Shown: positions 1 to 6,504, counted from the stretch's first letter. The stretch is 9,075 nt of DNA from Allomeiothermus sp035760705 (GCA_035760705.1 DASTSL010000023.1:1-9075); one strand, 5' to 3'. The notes: generated by a model not told the origin, from the sequence alone. A program made the numbers and translations.

Positions 1-386
1 AGGCCCCCCGGCATCTGCGGGCCCTGCCACAGCACCAACTCCGCGCTGAAGTTCTCGAGGAACCGCACCCCTTCCCCGTAGGTTTGCTCGAGCGCATCCC
101 GGTGGGCCTTGAGCCGCCGGACCGTGGACGTCTCGAGCCCCTCCCGGCGCAACAGCCGCTCGACCTCTGCGATGCGCGGGAGGAGTTTACGCAGCTCGAG
201 GCCGTAAGCGATGGCCTCGTCGAGGGGCTTGGCCAGGGCCGTCTTGAACATCCGCCGCTGCCGCTGGAGTTCGCTCAGCACCTTATTGAGCCGCTCGGCT
301 TCGGCGGAGGGCACCCCGGGCCGCAGGAAATACAGCACCGCCGCTACCACAGCGATCAGGATCAAAACGTCGAGAAGCGCGATCAT
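1..386 (-). CDS. Membrane-anchored coiled-coil protein, 3' end cut by window edge
   Basis: An open frame runs leftward from ATG at 386-384 with no stop before the window edge, giving about 128 codons of an incomplete gene. The product starts MIALLDVLILIAVVAAVLYF, a single hydrophobic segment (about residues 2-20). A charged region rich in Glu, Arg, Leu and Lys follows and reads as coiled coil (for example EAERLNKVLSELQRQRR, then KLLPRIAEVERLLRREG). This suggests one N-terminal membrane anchor with a helical soluble domain. It lies 85 bp downstream of pspA on the same strand, so it is probably co-transcribed and may be a membrane partner of PspA; that is inference from position only. The 30 bases before the ATG are almost all pyrimidine with no Shine-Dalgarno sequence, so the start rests on the hydrophobic N-terminus. 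I do not recognise the family. Confidence 0.7.
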   Translation of the reverse strand, partial: MIALLDVLILIAVVAAVLYFLRPGVPSAEAERLNKVLSELQRQRRMFKTALAKPLDEAIAYGLELRKLLPRIAEVERLLRREGLETSTVRRLKAHRDALEQTYGEGVRFLENFSAELVLWQGPQMPGG

Positions 387-471
387 GGGGCGAGAGGGGG
401 AGAGTGAGGGAGAAGGTGAGGGTCGGTTGCTCCCCCACCTTTAGCGCTTTGCGCCATCTCCCCCGCTCTAT

Positions 472-1134
472 TTAGCTCATCCCGAGCTGTTTCTTGAGGC
501 GGACCAGGTCTTCGTCTACGGCTTTGTCGGAGCCCAGGTCCTCGAGTTGCTTGTCGATGTCGCTCTTATCCATCTCGCTGAAGGCCGCGTGCTTGTCCTC
601 CATGGCCTGAATGCGGTCTTCCATCTCCTCGAAGGCCTGCACGGCGGCGTGGGTGTCTACCTTGGAGTCCATGCGGCGCACGGCCTCGGCGGCTTCCACG
701 CCCTTCTTGCGGGCGATCAGCAAGGCCTTCTTGCTCTCAGCCTCCTGGATCTTGGCTTCCAGCGCTTTGAGCTGGGTCATCAGTTGATCCACCACGCTCC
801 GCTGCTGGGTGATCTGTTGGAGGAAGCCATCGGAGAGCGTCTGGGCCTGGGCTTTGCGCCGCAAGGCCTCGCGGGCCAGGTCTTCCTTACCGGCCCGGAG
901 GGCCTCGGCGGCCTTGTTCTCCCAGGCGGCGATCTGTTCGTTGTAATTCTGCTGGTCGCGCTCGAGCTTCTTCAACTCGGCTATAGCCTCGGCGACCTCC
1001 ACGCGGGCATCGCGCAGGGCCGTCCGCATGTCCTCGAGCGCTTGTTCGATGATCTTCTCGGGGTCTTCGGCCCGCCGGATCAGATCATTGAGATTGGCGC
1101 GAATGAGCCGGGAAAGGCGATCAAGAATTCCCAT
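472..1134 (-). CDS. pspA: PspA/IM30 (Vipp1) family membrane-repair protein
   Basis: This 220-residue protein has the usual PspA length (about 222 in E. coli). It begins MGILDRLSRLIRANLNDLI, the amphipathic helix alpha-0 that inserts into stressed membranes. It continues as almost unbroken charged helix: EDPEKIIEQALEDMRTALRDA (the typical DPEK-x-i-x-q-x-i-x-DM block, about 23-43), then long coiled-coil helices to residue ~190 and a short acidic tail ending KKQLGMS. The family belongs to the ESCRT-III superfamily and forms rods or rings on the inner face of the cytoplasmic membrane, limiting proton leak. The ATG is preceded by AGGAGGG with 6-7 nt spacing, a strong ribosome binding site. There is no PspF, PspB or PspC here. 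The partner gene downstream encodes a single-TM coiled-coil protein. The family call is secure; the regulatory trigger cannot be read from the sequence. Confidence 0.95.
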   Translation of the reverse strand: MGILDRLSRLIRANLNDLIRRAEDPEKIIEQALEDMRTALRDARVEVAEAIAELKKLERDQQNYNEQIAAWENKAAEALRAGKEDLAREALRRKAQAQTLSDGFLQQITQQRSVVDQLMTQLKALEAKIQEAESKKALLIARKKGVEAAEAVRRMDSKVDTHAAVQAFEEMEDRIQAMEDKHAAFSEMDKSDIDKQLEDLGSDKAVDEDLVRLKKQLGMS

Positions 1135-1315
1135 CTGTTCCCTCCTATGGGTGTTCAGTATACCGCTAGAACCTCAGGACAAAAAAGGCTCAGTGGCTAT
1201 GCTCACCCTTAGCCCAGGCCCAATCGCCAGTGCAAATAATATGCTACAGATAAGCGCAGATTATGTAAAGTATTGAATATAAATGCCAGCCCTCGAGGGC
1301 AGAGGGGGGAAGCGG

Positions 1316-1346
1316 AAAAAGGGGCTAGGGTCTAGACCCTAGCCCC
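1316..1346 (-). terminator. Perfect 26-bp palindrome with flanking A5/T5, minus-strand terminator-like
   Basis: The arms GGGGCTAGGGTCT and AGACCCTAGCCCC (1321-1346) pair without mismatch. Read on the minus strand, the hairpin is followed directly by TTTTT (1320-1316), the form of a rho-independent terminator. It would stop leftward transcription entering from the prenyl synthase region and so shield pspA. On the plus strand no T-run follows. The right half overlaps the expected -35 region of the prenyl synthase promoter, so an operator role is an alternative. Neither role is proven. Confidence 0.45.
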
Positions 1347-1354
1347 TAGACCGG

Positions 1355-1360
1355 TAGCAT
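1355..1360 (+). promoter_or_regulatory. -10 hexamer TAGCAT, leaderless start of prenyl synthase
   Basis: TAGCAT fits the TAnnnT pattern and lies exactly 6 nt before the GTG start at 1367, with no Shine-Dalgarno sequence between. This is the geometry of leaderless transcripts, common in Deinococcus-Thermus. A possible -35, TAGACC (1333-1338, 4 of 6 to TTGACA, 16-nt spacing), lies inside the palindrome. Confidence 0.45.
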
Positions 1361-1366
1361 GGACGG

Positions 1367-2365
1367 GTGAACCCCAGCGACCTCCGCACCCAGATCCAGA
1401 CTCGGATGCTCGAGGCCCTACCCCGCCCCGAGCAAGCCGGGAGGGCTGAGCTGGCCGAGTACGCCCGGCTTCTGCGCGACTACCCCGAGCGCGGTGGCAA
1501 GATGCTGCGGGGGATGCTCCTGGTGTATGCCGGATTGGCCCACGGGGCCCAACTCGAGCAGCTTTTACCGGTGGCCGCGGCGCTCGAGCTGTTTCAGAAC
1601 TGGGCCTTGATCCACGATGACATCGAGGACGCCTCCGAGGAGCGCCGGGGCCGACCCGCCCTGCACCGCCTCTACGGGATGCCGCTGGCCCTCAACGCGG
1701 GGGACGCACTCCATGCCCGGATGTGGGCCATGCTGATCGAGGCGCGGGTCTCCTATGCGGTGCTGGACGAGTTCGCGCGGGTGGTGGACCTCACCGCGCA
1801 GGGGCAGCACCTCGAGATGAGCTGGATGCAGGCCCACCGCTTCGACCTCACCGAGCAGGACTACTTGCTGATGTGCGCGCAGAAGGCCGCCTACTACACC
1901 GCCGTGGCCCCCCTGCGGCTGGGGGCCTTCAGTGCGGGGGTGGAGCCACCTGCGGTCTACACCGAGGCCGGGTTGAACCTGGGGATCGGTTTCCAGATCG
2001 TGGACGATGCGCTCAACCTCGAGGGCGACCCCGCCAAATACGGCAAGGAGATCGCCGGAGACCTCTGGGAAGGCAAGCGCACCCTGATCCTGCTGCACTG
2101 GCTGTCTCAGGCCAGCGAGCCCGAGCGCATCCGGGCCGAGATGCTGTTGCGAATGCCTCGCGAGACCAAGAGCCCCGAGGAGGTAGCCTGGCTGCACCGG
2201 CGTTTGCTGGAAACCGGCGCGGTGGCCTACGCCCAGGCCGAGGCCGAGCGGCGGCTCGCAGCGGGGCTCGAGGCCCTTCGCCCGGTCCTGGCCAAGCTTC
2301 CTGCTCAGGAAGCCGCCCAAACCACGCTAAGGCTGCTGGAGAGCTTGGTCCGCCGGGAAGCCTAA
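1367..2365 (+). CDS. Short-chain polyprenyl diphosphate synthase (FPP/GGPP synthase type)
   Basis: This 332-residue enzyme condenses isopentenyl diphosphate with allylic diphosphates; the product would feed carotenoids, menaquinone or longer prenyl chains. Visible motifs are GGKMLRG (43-49, IPP-binding Lys and Arg), the first aspartate-rich motif HDDIED followed by RRG (D84, D85, D88; R93, R94), and the second motif FQIVDDALNLEGD (D213, D214), then KYGKEIAGDLWEGKRTL. In the second motif the last Asp of DDxxD is Asn (N217), a variation seen in other GGPP-type synthases. A bulky Trp at position -5 from the first motif, with no insertion in it, suggests a short C15-C20 product, but chain length is not certain. 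The start is GTG at 1367, chosen because TAGCAT lies 6 nt upstream. It stands alone; no other isoprenoid gene is visible. Confidence 0.92.
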   Translation: MNPSDLRTQIQTRMLEALPRPEQAGRAELAEYARLLRDYPERGGKMLRGMLLVYAGLAHGAQLEQLLPVAAALELFQNWALIHDDIEDASEERRGRPALHRLYGMPLALNAGDALHARMWAMLIEARVSYAVLDEFARVVDLTAQGQHLEMSWMQAHRFDLTEQDYLLMCAQKAAYYTAVAPLRLGAFSAGVEPPAVYTEAGLNLGIGFQIVDDALNLEGDPAKYGKEIAGDLWEGKRTLILLHWLSQASEPERIRAEMLLRMPRETKSPEEVAWLHRRLLETGAVAYAQAEAERRLAAGLEALRPVLAKLPAQEAAQTTLRLLESLVRREA

Positions 2366-2483
2366 AACGCGAGCCGCGCTGAGGGGCAGCTTCACCCCGG
2401 CGCGAGCGAGGTCGAGGTTCCTATTCGATCGCTTCCTTTGGCCCAGGCTCTTGCTGCGATTCTCTCCTGGGGTCAAGCCGGGT
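2366..2483. other. Convergent intergenic spacer
   Basis: The 118 bp between the converging prenyl synthase and hrcA genes contain no ORF of interest. A weak hairpin can be drawn (GGGG-cagcttca-CCCC) but no T-run follows on either strand, so I do not call a terminator. Confidence 0.4.
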
Positions 2484-3398
2484 CTAACCCCGCATGTACG
2501 CCCGCCCCAGGGTGTGCGCCACCGAGAGGGCTTCGCCGTAGCGCATCCGCACCGGGCCGAGCAGGGTCAGCTCGCCCACCACCTCGCCGATCCCGATCCC
2601 TGCCTGTACCAGCGAGAACCCTCCGCCCTCCCCTACCCGCAGGTTCACGCCGCCAGGCGGGGTGAGCGGGTCGTCTTTGGGGGCCTCAAAGAGTTCGATG
2701 GCCTGCCGCACGAAGGCCGGGTTTTGCGCCTCGGGTTCGCTCAGGATCAGGCCCATGCCCTCGCGGTACTCCTCCAGGCCGCCTTGGGCGAACGCCCGGC
2801 TCAAGGCCGCGAATAAGTCGCTCAGGGCCGGGTTGGAGGGGGTGGGGAGGGCTTCGGCGGCGAATAGCCCCTTGAGGAGCCCTTCAGCCTCGGCGAGTTG
2901 GGCCTCGCTGGGCGAGAATGAAACCTCCAGGCGGGCTTCGCGTACCCGGCCCCCCTCGAGCACTGCCACCGCCAGTACCCGCCCGGCACCCAAGAGCGAG
3001 AGGTGGACCTGGAGCAGCCGGGGGGCGCGGCGGGGTTTGATCCTTAGCAAAGCCGGGTAGCGGGAGAGCCGAGCGGCTACTTGTACCAATAACACCTCCC
3101 GCCGGGCCCCGGCCCCCTCGATCACCTGCGCCAGCCGGTCCTGGGTGGCTTGAGGCAAGGGGTTGGGGGGCAAGAGCGAGAGGGCATAGGTCTGAAACCC
3201 CTGTCGGGTGGGGATTCGCCCCGCCGAGGCGTGCGGCTTGGTGATGAGCCCGGCCTCCTCGAGTTCAATCAGTTCATAACGCGCCATCGCCGGGGAAAGC
3301 CCCATCCGCTCGGCCAGCATCCCCGAAGGCACCGGGGTCTGGGTGTGGATGTAGGTCTCCACCAGCAAGTAGAGCAGTTGGCGCTGTCTCGAGGTCAT
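2484..3398 (-). CDS. hrcA: HrcA-family heat-inducible transcription repressor
   Basis: This 304-residue protein has an N-terminal winged helix (about 1-75) with the family signature PHASAGRIPTRQGF (about 55-68). A central GAF-like dimerisation region follows, then the C-terminal family block GPVRMRYGEALSVAHTLGRA (281-300). HrcA normally binds the CIRCE operator and represses groESL and dnaK operons; GroEL keeps it active. Two points are unusual. The recognition helix reads SPAMARYELIELEE where most HrcA have S-x-ATIRNE-x-x-x-LE, and the protein is about 40 residues shorter than is typical. No CIRCE sequence and no grpE, dnaK or dnaJ occur in the window. The ATG fits the family N-terminus and an in-frame TAG lies 9 nt upstream. 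GGAG abuts the ATG, too close for a normal ribosome binding site, so a leaderless start from TAGACT is possible. The family is clear; the operator specificity is not. Confidence 0.9.
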   Translation of the reverse strand: MTSRQRQLLYLLVETYIHTQTPVPSGMLAERMGLSPAMARYELIELEEAGLITKPHASAGRIPTRQGFQTYALSLLPPNPLPQATQDRLAQVIEGAGARREVLLVQVAARLSRYPALLRIKPRRAPRLLQVHLSLLGAGRVLAVAVLEGGRVREARLEVSFSPSEAQLAEAEGLLKGLFAAEALPTPSNPALSDLFAALSRAFAQGGLEEYREGMGLILSEPEAQNPAFVRQAIELFEAPKDDPLTPPGGVNLRVGEGGGFSLVQAGIGIGEVVGELTLLGPVRMRYGEALSVAHTLGRAYMRG

Positions 3399-3406
3399 CT
3401 CCTTCT

Positions 3407-3412
3407 AGTCTA
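3407..3412 (-). promoter_or_regulatory. Candidate -10 TAGACT for hrcA
   Basis: TAGACT on the minus strand ends 8 nt before the hrcA ATG and fits TAnnnT. No good -35 lies at 16-18 nt. An alternative upstream pair is TTGTCA (3456-3451) with TATACC at 19-nt spacing. Both are weak by eye. Confidence 0.3.
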
Positions 3413-3560
3413 GAACCCCAGCGGGGGTATAGGGTATAGGCTATTACGTTTGACAAACTGTGCAACTGTATTGCTTCGAAAGGTCAGATTTATGATGACA
3501 GTTCGACACTATGTGGCAATATTGCGCTTGGCGTTAAATAAGATATGGATAAATGTTCAG

Positions 3561-3596
3561 TATAATGTTGACAATATGCAAACCCTTTTGTACGCT
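3561..3596 (+). promoter_or_regulatory. amtB-glnK operon promoter region
   Basis: There are two readings. (a) TTGACA (3568-3573), 17 nt, then TACGCT (3591-3596, fitting TAnnnT): start near 3603, with the Shine-Dalgarno almost at the 5' end. (b) A perfect TATAAT at 3561-3566 without a good -35: start near 3573 and a leader of about 44 nt. The exact -35 favours (a). The overlap of the two could allow switching. Confidence 0.45.
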
Positions 3597-3616
3597 CAGG
3601 CCCAGGAGGGGATCAA

Positions 3617-4981
3617 ATGGCTATTCGGAGTAAAGCTCTGCTTGCAGCCCTCGCGCTGGGCTCGTTGGCATTTGCCGAGGCCCCCCGGCTATCGGGTGCG
3701 GACACCGCCTGGATGCTGATATCCACCGCGCTGGTGTTGTTGATGACCCCGGGGCTGGCGTTCTTCTATGGGGGGTTGGTGCGGGCCAAGAGCGCCCTCA
3801 ACACCATGATGATGAGCTTTGCTGCCTTGGGCTTCGTGGGCATAACCTGGGCCCTGATCGGCTACTCGCTGGCCTTGTCGCCGGGGGGAAGCAAATTCAT
3901 CGGCGACCTCTCGCTGGCCCTTTTGCATAACGTAGGGCTCGAGAACAAGGGCTCGGTAGTGGATAGCATCCTGACCATCCCTCACCTGCTCTACATGGCC
4001 TTCCAGATGACCTTTTGCATCATCACCGCGGCGCTCATCTCGGGAGCGGTCATCGACCGGATGCGCTTCCCGGCTTACTTGCTTTTCATCACCGTTTGGA
4101 GCTTTACCGTCTACGCGGTGATGGCCAAGATGGTCTGGGGCGGGGGCTTTCTGGCCCAGCTGGGGGCCTGGGACTTCGCCGGCGGGACGGTGGTGCACAT
4201 CAACGCGGGGGTGGCAGCTCTGGTCGCCGCGTTGGTGCTCGGCCCGCGTAAAGACTTCGGTCGGCAGGCCCTGTTGCCGCACAACGTCCCCTTCGCGCTC
4301 TTGGGTGCGGCCTTGTTGTGGTTCGGCTGGTTCGGTTTCAACGGCGGGAGCGCCTTGGCAGCCAACAGCATCGGAAGCCTGGCCTTCGTCAACACCATGT
4401 TGGCCCCGATGGCCACGCTGGTGGTGTGGGCACTGCTGGACCTGACCCGTACCGGCAAGGTCACCGCGGTAGGGGCCGCGACCGGCATCGTGGTCGGCCT
4501 GGTCGCCATCACCCCGGCAGCGGGTTTCATCTCGCCGGGTTTCGCCATCGTGCTGGGAGCCATCGCGGCCTTCCCCAGCTACTTCGTGCTGTTATGGCGG
4601 GCCCGGAGCAAGCTCGACGATTCGCTGGACGTGTTCGCCGGGCACGGGGTAGGGGGGATCACCGGGGCCATCCTGACCGGGGTCTTCGCCCAAAAATCGG
4701 TGAACGGCGTATTCGACGGGCTAGTAGCGGGCAATCTCAACCAGGTGCTGGTGCAGGCCCTGGCCGCCGGAACCGCGGTGCTGGTGAGCGGCTTGGGCAC
4801 CTTCTTGCTTCTCAAGCTGGTGAGCCTCCTCACCCCGCTCAAGGCGACCACCAAGGAAGAAGCTACCGGCATGGACGTGACCCAACACGGCGAAGAGGCT
4901 TACACCAGTGGCGAGGGGGCGATTCTGGTGGCCGACCTGCCGCAAACCGCCCTCAAACCCAAGCCCCAGGCCGGAGATTGA
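3617..4981 (+). CDS. amtB: AmtB/Rh-family ammonium transporter
   Basis: This 454-residue polytopic membrane protein conducts ammonium through the cytoplasmic membrane. It has an N-terminal signal sequence (1-20, likely cut near AFA/EA), as in Gram-negative AmtB, then about eleven hydrophobic segments. Family landmarks include LMTPGLAFFYGGLVR (42-56), gate phenylalanines F133 (QMTFCIIT) and F241 (FGFNGGSALAAN), and the two pore histidines H194 (GGTVVHINAG) and H343 (FAGHGVGGITG). The cytosolic tail ATGMDVTQHGEEAY (about 416-429) is the segment that meets the PII trimer in E. coli AmtB. ATG at 3617 follows AGGAGG with 7-nt spacing. glnK starts 11 nt after the stop on the same strand, the classic amtB-glnK pair, so transport is expected to be closed by PII when nitrogen is plentiful. 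No key residue is missing. Confidence 0.97.
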   Translation: MAIRSKALLAALALGSLAFAEAPRLSGADTAWMLISTALVLLMTPGLAFFYGGLVRAKSALNTMMMSFAALGFVGITWALIGYSLALSPGGSKFIGDLSLALLHNVGLENKGSVVDSILTIPHLLYMAFQMTFCIITAALISGAVIDRMRFPAYLLFITVWSFTVYAVMAKMVWGGGFLAQLGAWDFAGGTVVHINAGVAALVAALVLGPRKDFGRQALLPHNVPFALLGAALLWFGWFGFNGGSALAANSIGSLAFVNTMLAPMATLVVWALLDLTRTGKVTAVGAATGIVVGLVAITPAAGFISPGFAIVLGAIAAFPSYFVLLWRARSKLDDSLDVFAGHGVGGITGAILTGVFAQKSVNGVFDGLVAGNLNQVLVQALAAGTAVLVSGLGTFLLLKLVSLLTPLKATTKEEATGMDVTQHGEEAYTSGEGAILVADLPQTALKPKPQAGD

Positions 4982-4992
4982 CAGGAGAAGCC

Positions 4993-5343
4993 ATGAAGCT
5001 GGTCGTAGCGATCGTTCGTCCCGAGAAGATCAACGAGGTGCTCGAGGCCCTTTTCAAGGCCGAGGTGCGGGGGCTTTCCATCAGCCGCGTGCAGGGTCAC
5101 GGGGGCGAGACCGACGAGGTGCAGACCTACCGGGGCACCACCGTCAAGATGGAACTGCACGAGAAGGTGCGGCTGGAGATCGGGGTCTCGGATTCCTTCG
5201 TGGGGCCCACGGTGCGGGCCATCATGGCCGCGGCCCACACCGGGGAGGTAGGGGACGGCAAGATCTTTGTCCTGCCGGTGGAGAAGGTCTACCGAATCCG
5301 CACCGGCGAGGAAGACACTGCCGCCGTCACTCCAGTTTTATAA
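4993..5343 (+). CDS. glnK: PII-family nitrogen signal protein GlnK
   Basis: This 116-residue PII trimer subunit senses ATP/ADP and 2-oxoglutarate and plugs AmtB. Conserved parts are MKLVVAIVRPEK, the T-loop TYRG (45-48), K58, GDGKIFVLPVEKVYRIRTGE (about 87-106, with the two nucleotide-binding arginines) and the short C-loop tail. Two T-loop residues differ from E. coli GlnK when aligned without gaps: position 51, the uridylylated tyrosine, is Val, and position 39, the conserved Gln near the 2-oxoglutarate/Mg site, is Glu. The uridylylation switch is therefore absent, and ligand binding may differ. From memory, Thermus PII shares these changes; not verified. ATG at 4993 has AGGAGA with a 4-nt gap. 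A longer open frame in the same phase extends back into amtB, but homology and the ribosome binding site fix the start here. Confidence 0.96.
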   Translation: MKLVVAIVRPEKINEVLEALFKAEVRGLSISRVQGHGGETDEVQTYRGTTVKMELHEKVRLEIGVSDSFVGPTVRAIMAAAHTGEVGDGKIFVLPVEKVYRIRTGEEDTAAVTPVL

Positions 5344-5451
5344 TGCAATCTTGAGGTATTTACGGGTGGACGGATTGCCCGCTGACCCAAGACCTGATTG
5401 CTCGGAGCTTAACACGATGGCGTCCGTGCAAAGGCGGCTTCTGCGAGAAGT
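5344..5451. other. Convergent spacer after glnK
   Basis: The 108 bp hold no gene. GCAATC (5344-5349) is followed by two copies of GATTGC about 25 and 50 bp downstream, which could form alternative long-loop stems. No T-run follows, so no terminator is called. Confidence 0.35.
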
Positions 5452-6141
5452 TTACGATTCACCAAACAAACCCGCCAGATTCACCCGGTCCCGCCCGTCT
5501 TCCTTAGCCCGCATGAGTGCTTGGTCGGCCTGGCCGATCCAGCCCTCGAACTCCACCTCACTCGCCGGTACCCGTCCCCCGGCCAGCTCTGCCGAAAGGG
5601 TCAGCGGCCACTCCAAAAGACCATCCAGGTTGCGCAACTCCGAGCGGATGCGCTCGAGGGCAGCGTGGGCCTCCTCGGTTTTGGTTCCATAAAGGAGCAG
5701 GGCGAACTCCTCGCCGCCCCAGCGCACCGCCAGGTCCTCCGAGCGTAAATGACTGCGCAGCACGTTGGCCAGGGTCTGGAGCACCTGGTCGCCGCGGGCG
5801 TGCCCGTAGGTGTCGTTGACCCGCTTGAAGTGGTCGAGGTCCAAGAGGGCCAGCGTCACCGGGCGGCTTTCCCGCCGGGCCTGGGCCAGCAGCCGGGGGG
5901 TTTGCCGCTCGAGTCCGCGACGGTTCAAGAGCCCGGTGAGGGGGTCGGTGTGGGCCTTGTGCTGGAGTTCGAGCAGCGCTTGGGCCTGGCGCAGCTTCTC
6001 CGCCAACAAAGGCGAGAGCACCTCCAGGCTGCGCTCGTCGTGGACCGGGCCGCTAAAATAGAGCCGGGCCTCGGTCTCGCTCTCCATCGGGAAGACCTTG
6101 ACGTGCTCGGTGGGGTAGCCGACCCGGATCCCCTCACCCAA
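5452..6141 (-). CDS. GGDEF domain (diguanylate cyclase) fragment downstream of amber codon
   Basis: Numbered from a TTG at 6141, this 229-residue piece carries the end of a GAF-like module (about 1-50), a short helix, and a GGDEF domain. The catalytic features are intact: DPLTGLLNRRGLE (66-78), LLDLDHFKRVNDTYGH with the metal-binding Asp (about 99-114), and RWGGEEF (140-146). An inhibitory I-site RSED (133-136) sits five residues before GGEEF, so product inhibition by c-di-GMP is expected. The domain would make c-di-GMP from two GTP in the cytosol. The TTG is only the first possible start after the stop; no Shine-Dalgarno sequence precedes it (CAATAGGGC), so independent translation is doubtful, though coupling to the upstream stop is conceivable. 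Confidence 0.75.
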   Translation of the reverse strand: MGEGIRVGYPTEHVKVFPMESETEARLYFSGPVHDERSLEVLSPLLAEKLRQAQALLELQHKAHTDPLTGLLNRRGLERQTPRLLAQARRESRPVTLALLDLDHFKRVNDTYGHARGDQVLQTLANVLRSHLRSEDLAVRWGGEEFALLLYGTKTEEAHAALERIRSELRNLDGLLEWPLTLSAELAGGRVPASEVEFEGWIGQADQALMRAKEDGRDRVNLAGLFGES

Positions 6142-6144
6142 GCC

Positions 6145-6504
6145 CTATTGGTTACCCGCGAGGCGGGTCTCGAGCCCCACCGCATCGGGAAATAGGGTAC
6201 GCATCACCTCCAGGAGTTCACCCAAGATCCTGGCGGGAACCAGGGTTTGGGTGGGTTTGGGGCTTAGTAGGTTGAGCCGCTCGAGCAAGTTGATCCAGCG
6301 CCGCAGCCGCTCCTCAGCCTGGGCCTGGAAGCCATACAAGTTGACCACCAGCCCCAGGAAGGTGGCGAACATCAAACTGCTCAGAGCGATCACTGCCAGC
6401 AGGAAGTCGGGATGATTCTCCTGGTGGAGCTCTACCGTGTAGACCACGAAGATCACCATCATGCTGACCGCGCTGATGAAGATCGCGACCGGGCCTCCCG
6501 CCAC
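6145..6504 (-). CDS. N-terminal membrane/sensor fragment of the GGDEF gene
   Basis: This open frame of 119 residues begins at GTG 6504 and ends at TAG 6147-6145. It holds two membrane helices (about AIFISAVSMMVIFVVYTV, 7-24, and FLLAVIALSSLMFATFLGLV, 34-53), a charged linker, and the first part of a GAF-like fold (RILGELLEVMRTLFPDAVGL). It stops mid-domain, and the next codons continue the same fold in the same frame. No Shine-Dalgarno sequence precedes the GTG. The better translation signal is the ATG at 6569 in a different frame, which supplies a further helix. I read this as part of a decayed gene rather than a free-standing small protein. Confidence 0.6.
   Translation of the reverse strand: MAGGPVAIFISAVSMMVIFVVYTVELHQENHPDFLLAVIALSSLMFATFLGLVVNLYGFQAQAEERLRRWINLLERLNLLSPKPTQTLVPARILGELLEVMRTLFPDAVGLETRLAGNQ

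Larger units (their letters stand above)
1135..1366. other. Divergent intergenic region between pspA and prenyl synthase
   Basis: These 232 bp hold no credible gene. They contain an AT-rich stretch at about 1231-1285, in contrast to the GC-rich genes around it. At 1321-1346 there is a perfect palindrome. On the minus strand TATACT (1162-1157) is the best -10 candidate for pspA, with TTTTTG 17 nt upstream as a poor -35, or TTGTCC at 14 nt. It lies about 14 nt before the Shine-Dalgarno sequence, giving a very short leader. Other -10-like hexamers occur in the AT-rich part (CATAAT, TATATT), so the pspA start point is not settled by reading. Confidence 0.5.
3399..3616. other. AT-rich divergent hrcA/amtB control region
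   Basis: This 218-bp region contrasts with the GC-rich coding DNA: about 3440-3590 is strongly AT-rich. TTGACAA occurs twice on the plus strand (3450-3456 and 3568-3574), and a consensus TATAAT sits at 3561-3566. I see no clear GlnR-type TGTnA-N7-TnACA site and no CIRCE. A small open frame starting at 3450 runs into amtB in another frame; it has no ribosome binding site or recognisable content and is not called. Confidence 0.5.

Noticed and set aside
547..1212. 221-codon frame antisense to pspA
   Set aside because: Antisense reading of a coiled-coil gene gives Leu/Gly-rich low-complexity sequence; no start signal.
1565..2320. 251-codon frame antisense to the prenyl synthase
   Set aside because: It is a shadow of a gene with all catalytic motifs on the other strand; the composition is Gly/Pro/His-rich and no domain is seen.
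2366..3450. CIRCE operator near hrcA
   Set aside because: TTAGCACTC-N9-GAGTGCTAA or a close variant was looked for by eye around hrcA and elsewhere in the window and not found.
1152..3564. TGTTCAGTATA shared by the pspA and amtB upstream regions
   Set aside because: An 11-bp match between two sites is expected by chance several times in 9 kb; no further similarity flanks it.
3450..3719. 89-codon frame in the AT-rich region entering amtB
   Set aside because: No ribosome binding site, no recognisable content, and it overlaps the amtB start in another frame.
4318..5343. Long open frame of 341 codons running through amtB into glnK
   Set aside because: Its last 116 codons are glnK itself; the upstream part is an out-of-frame reading of amtB. 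The glnK ATG at 4993 has its own ribosome binding site and the family start.
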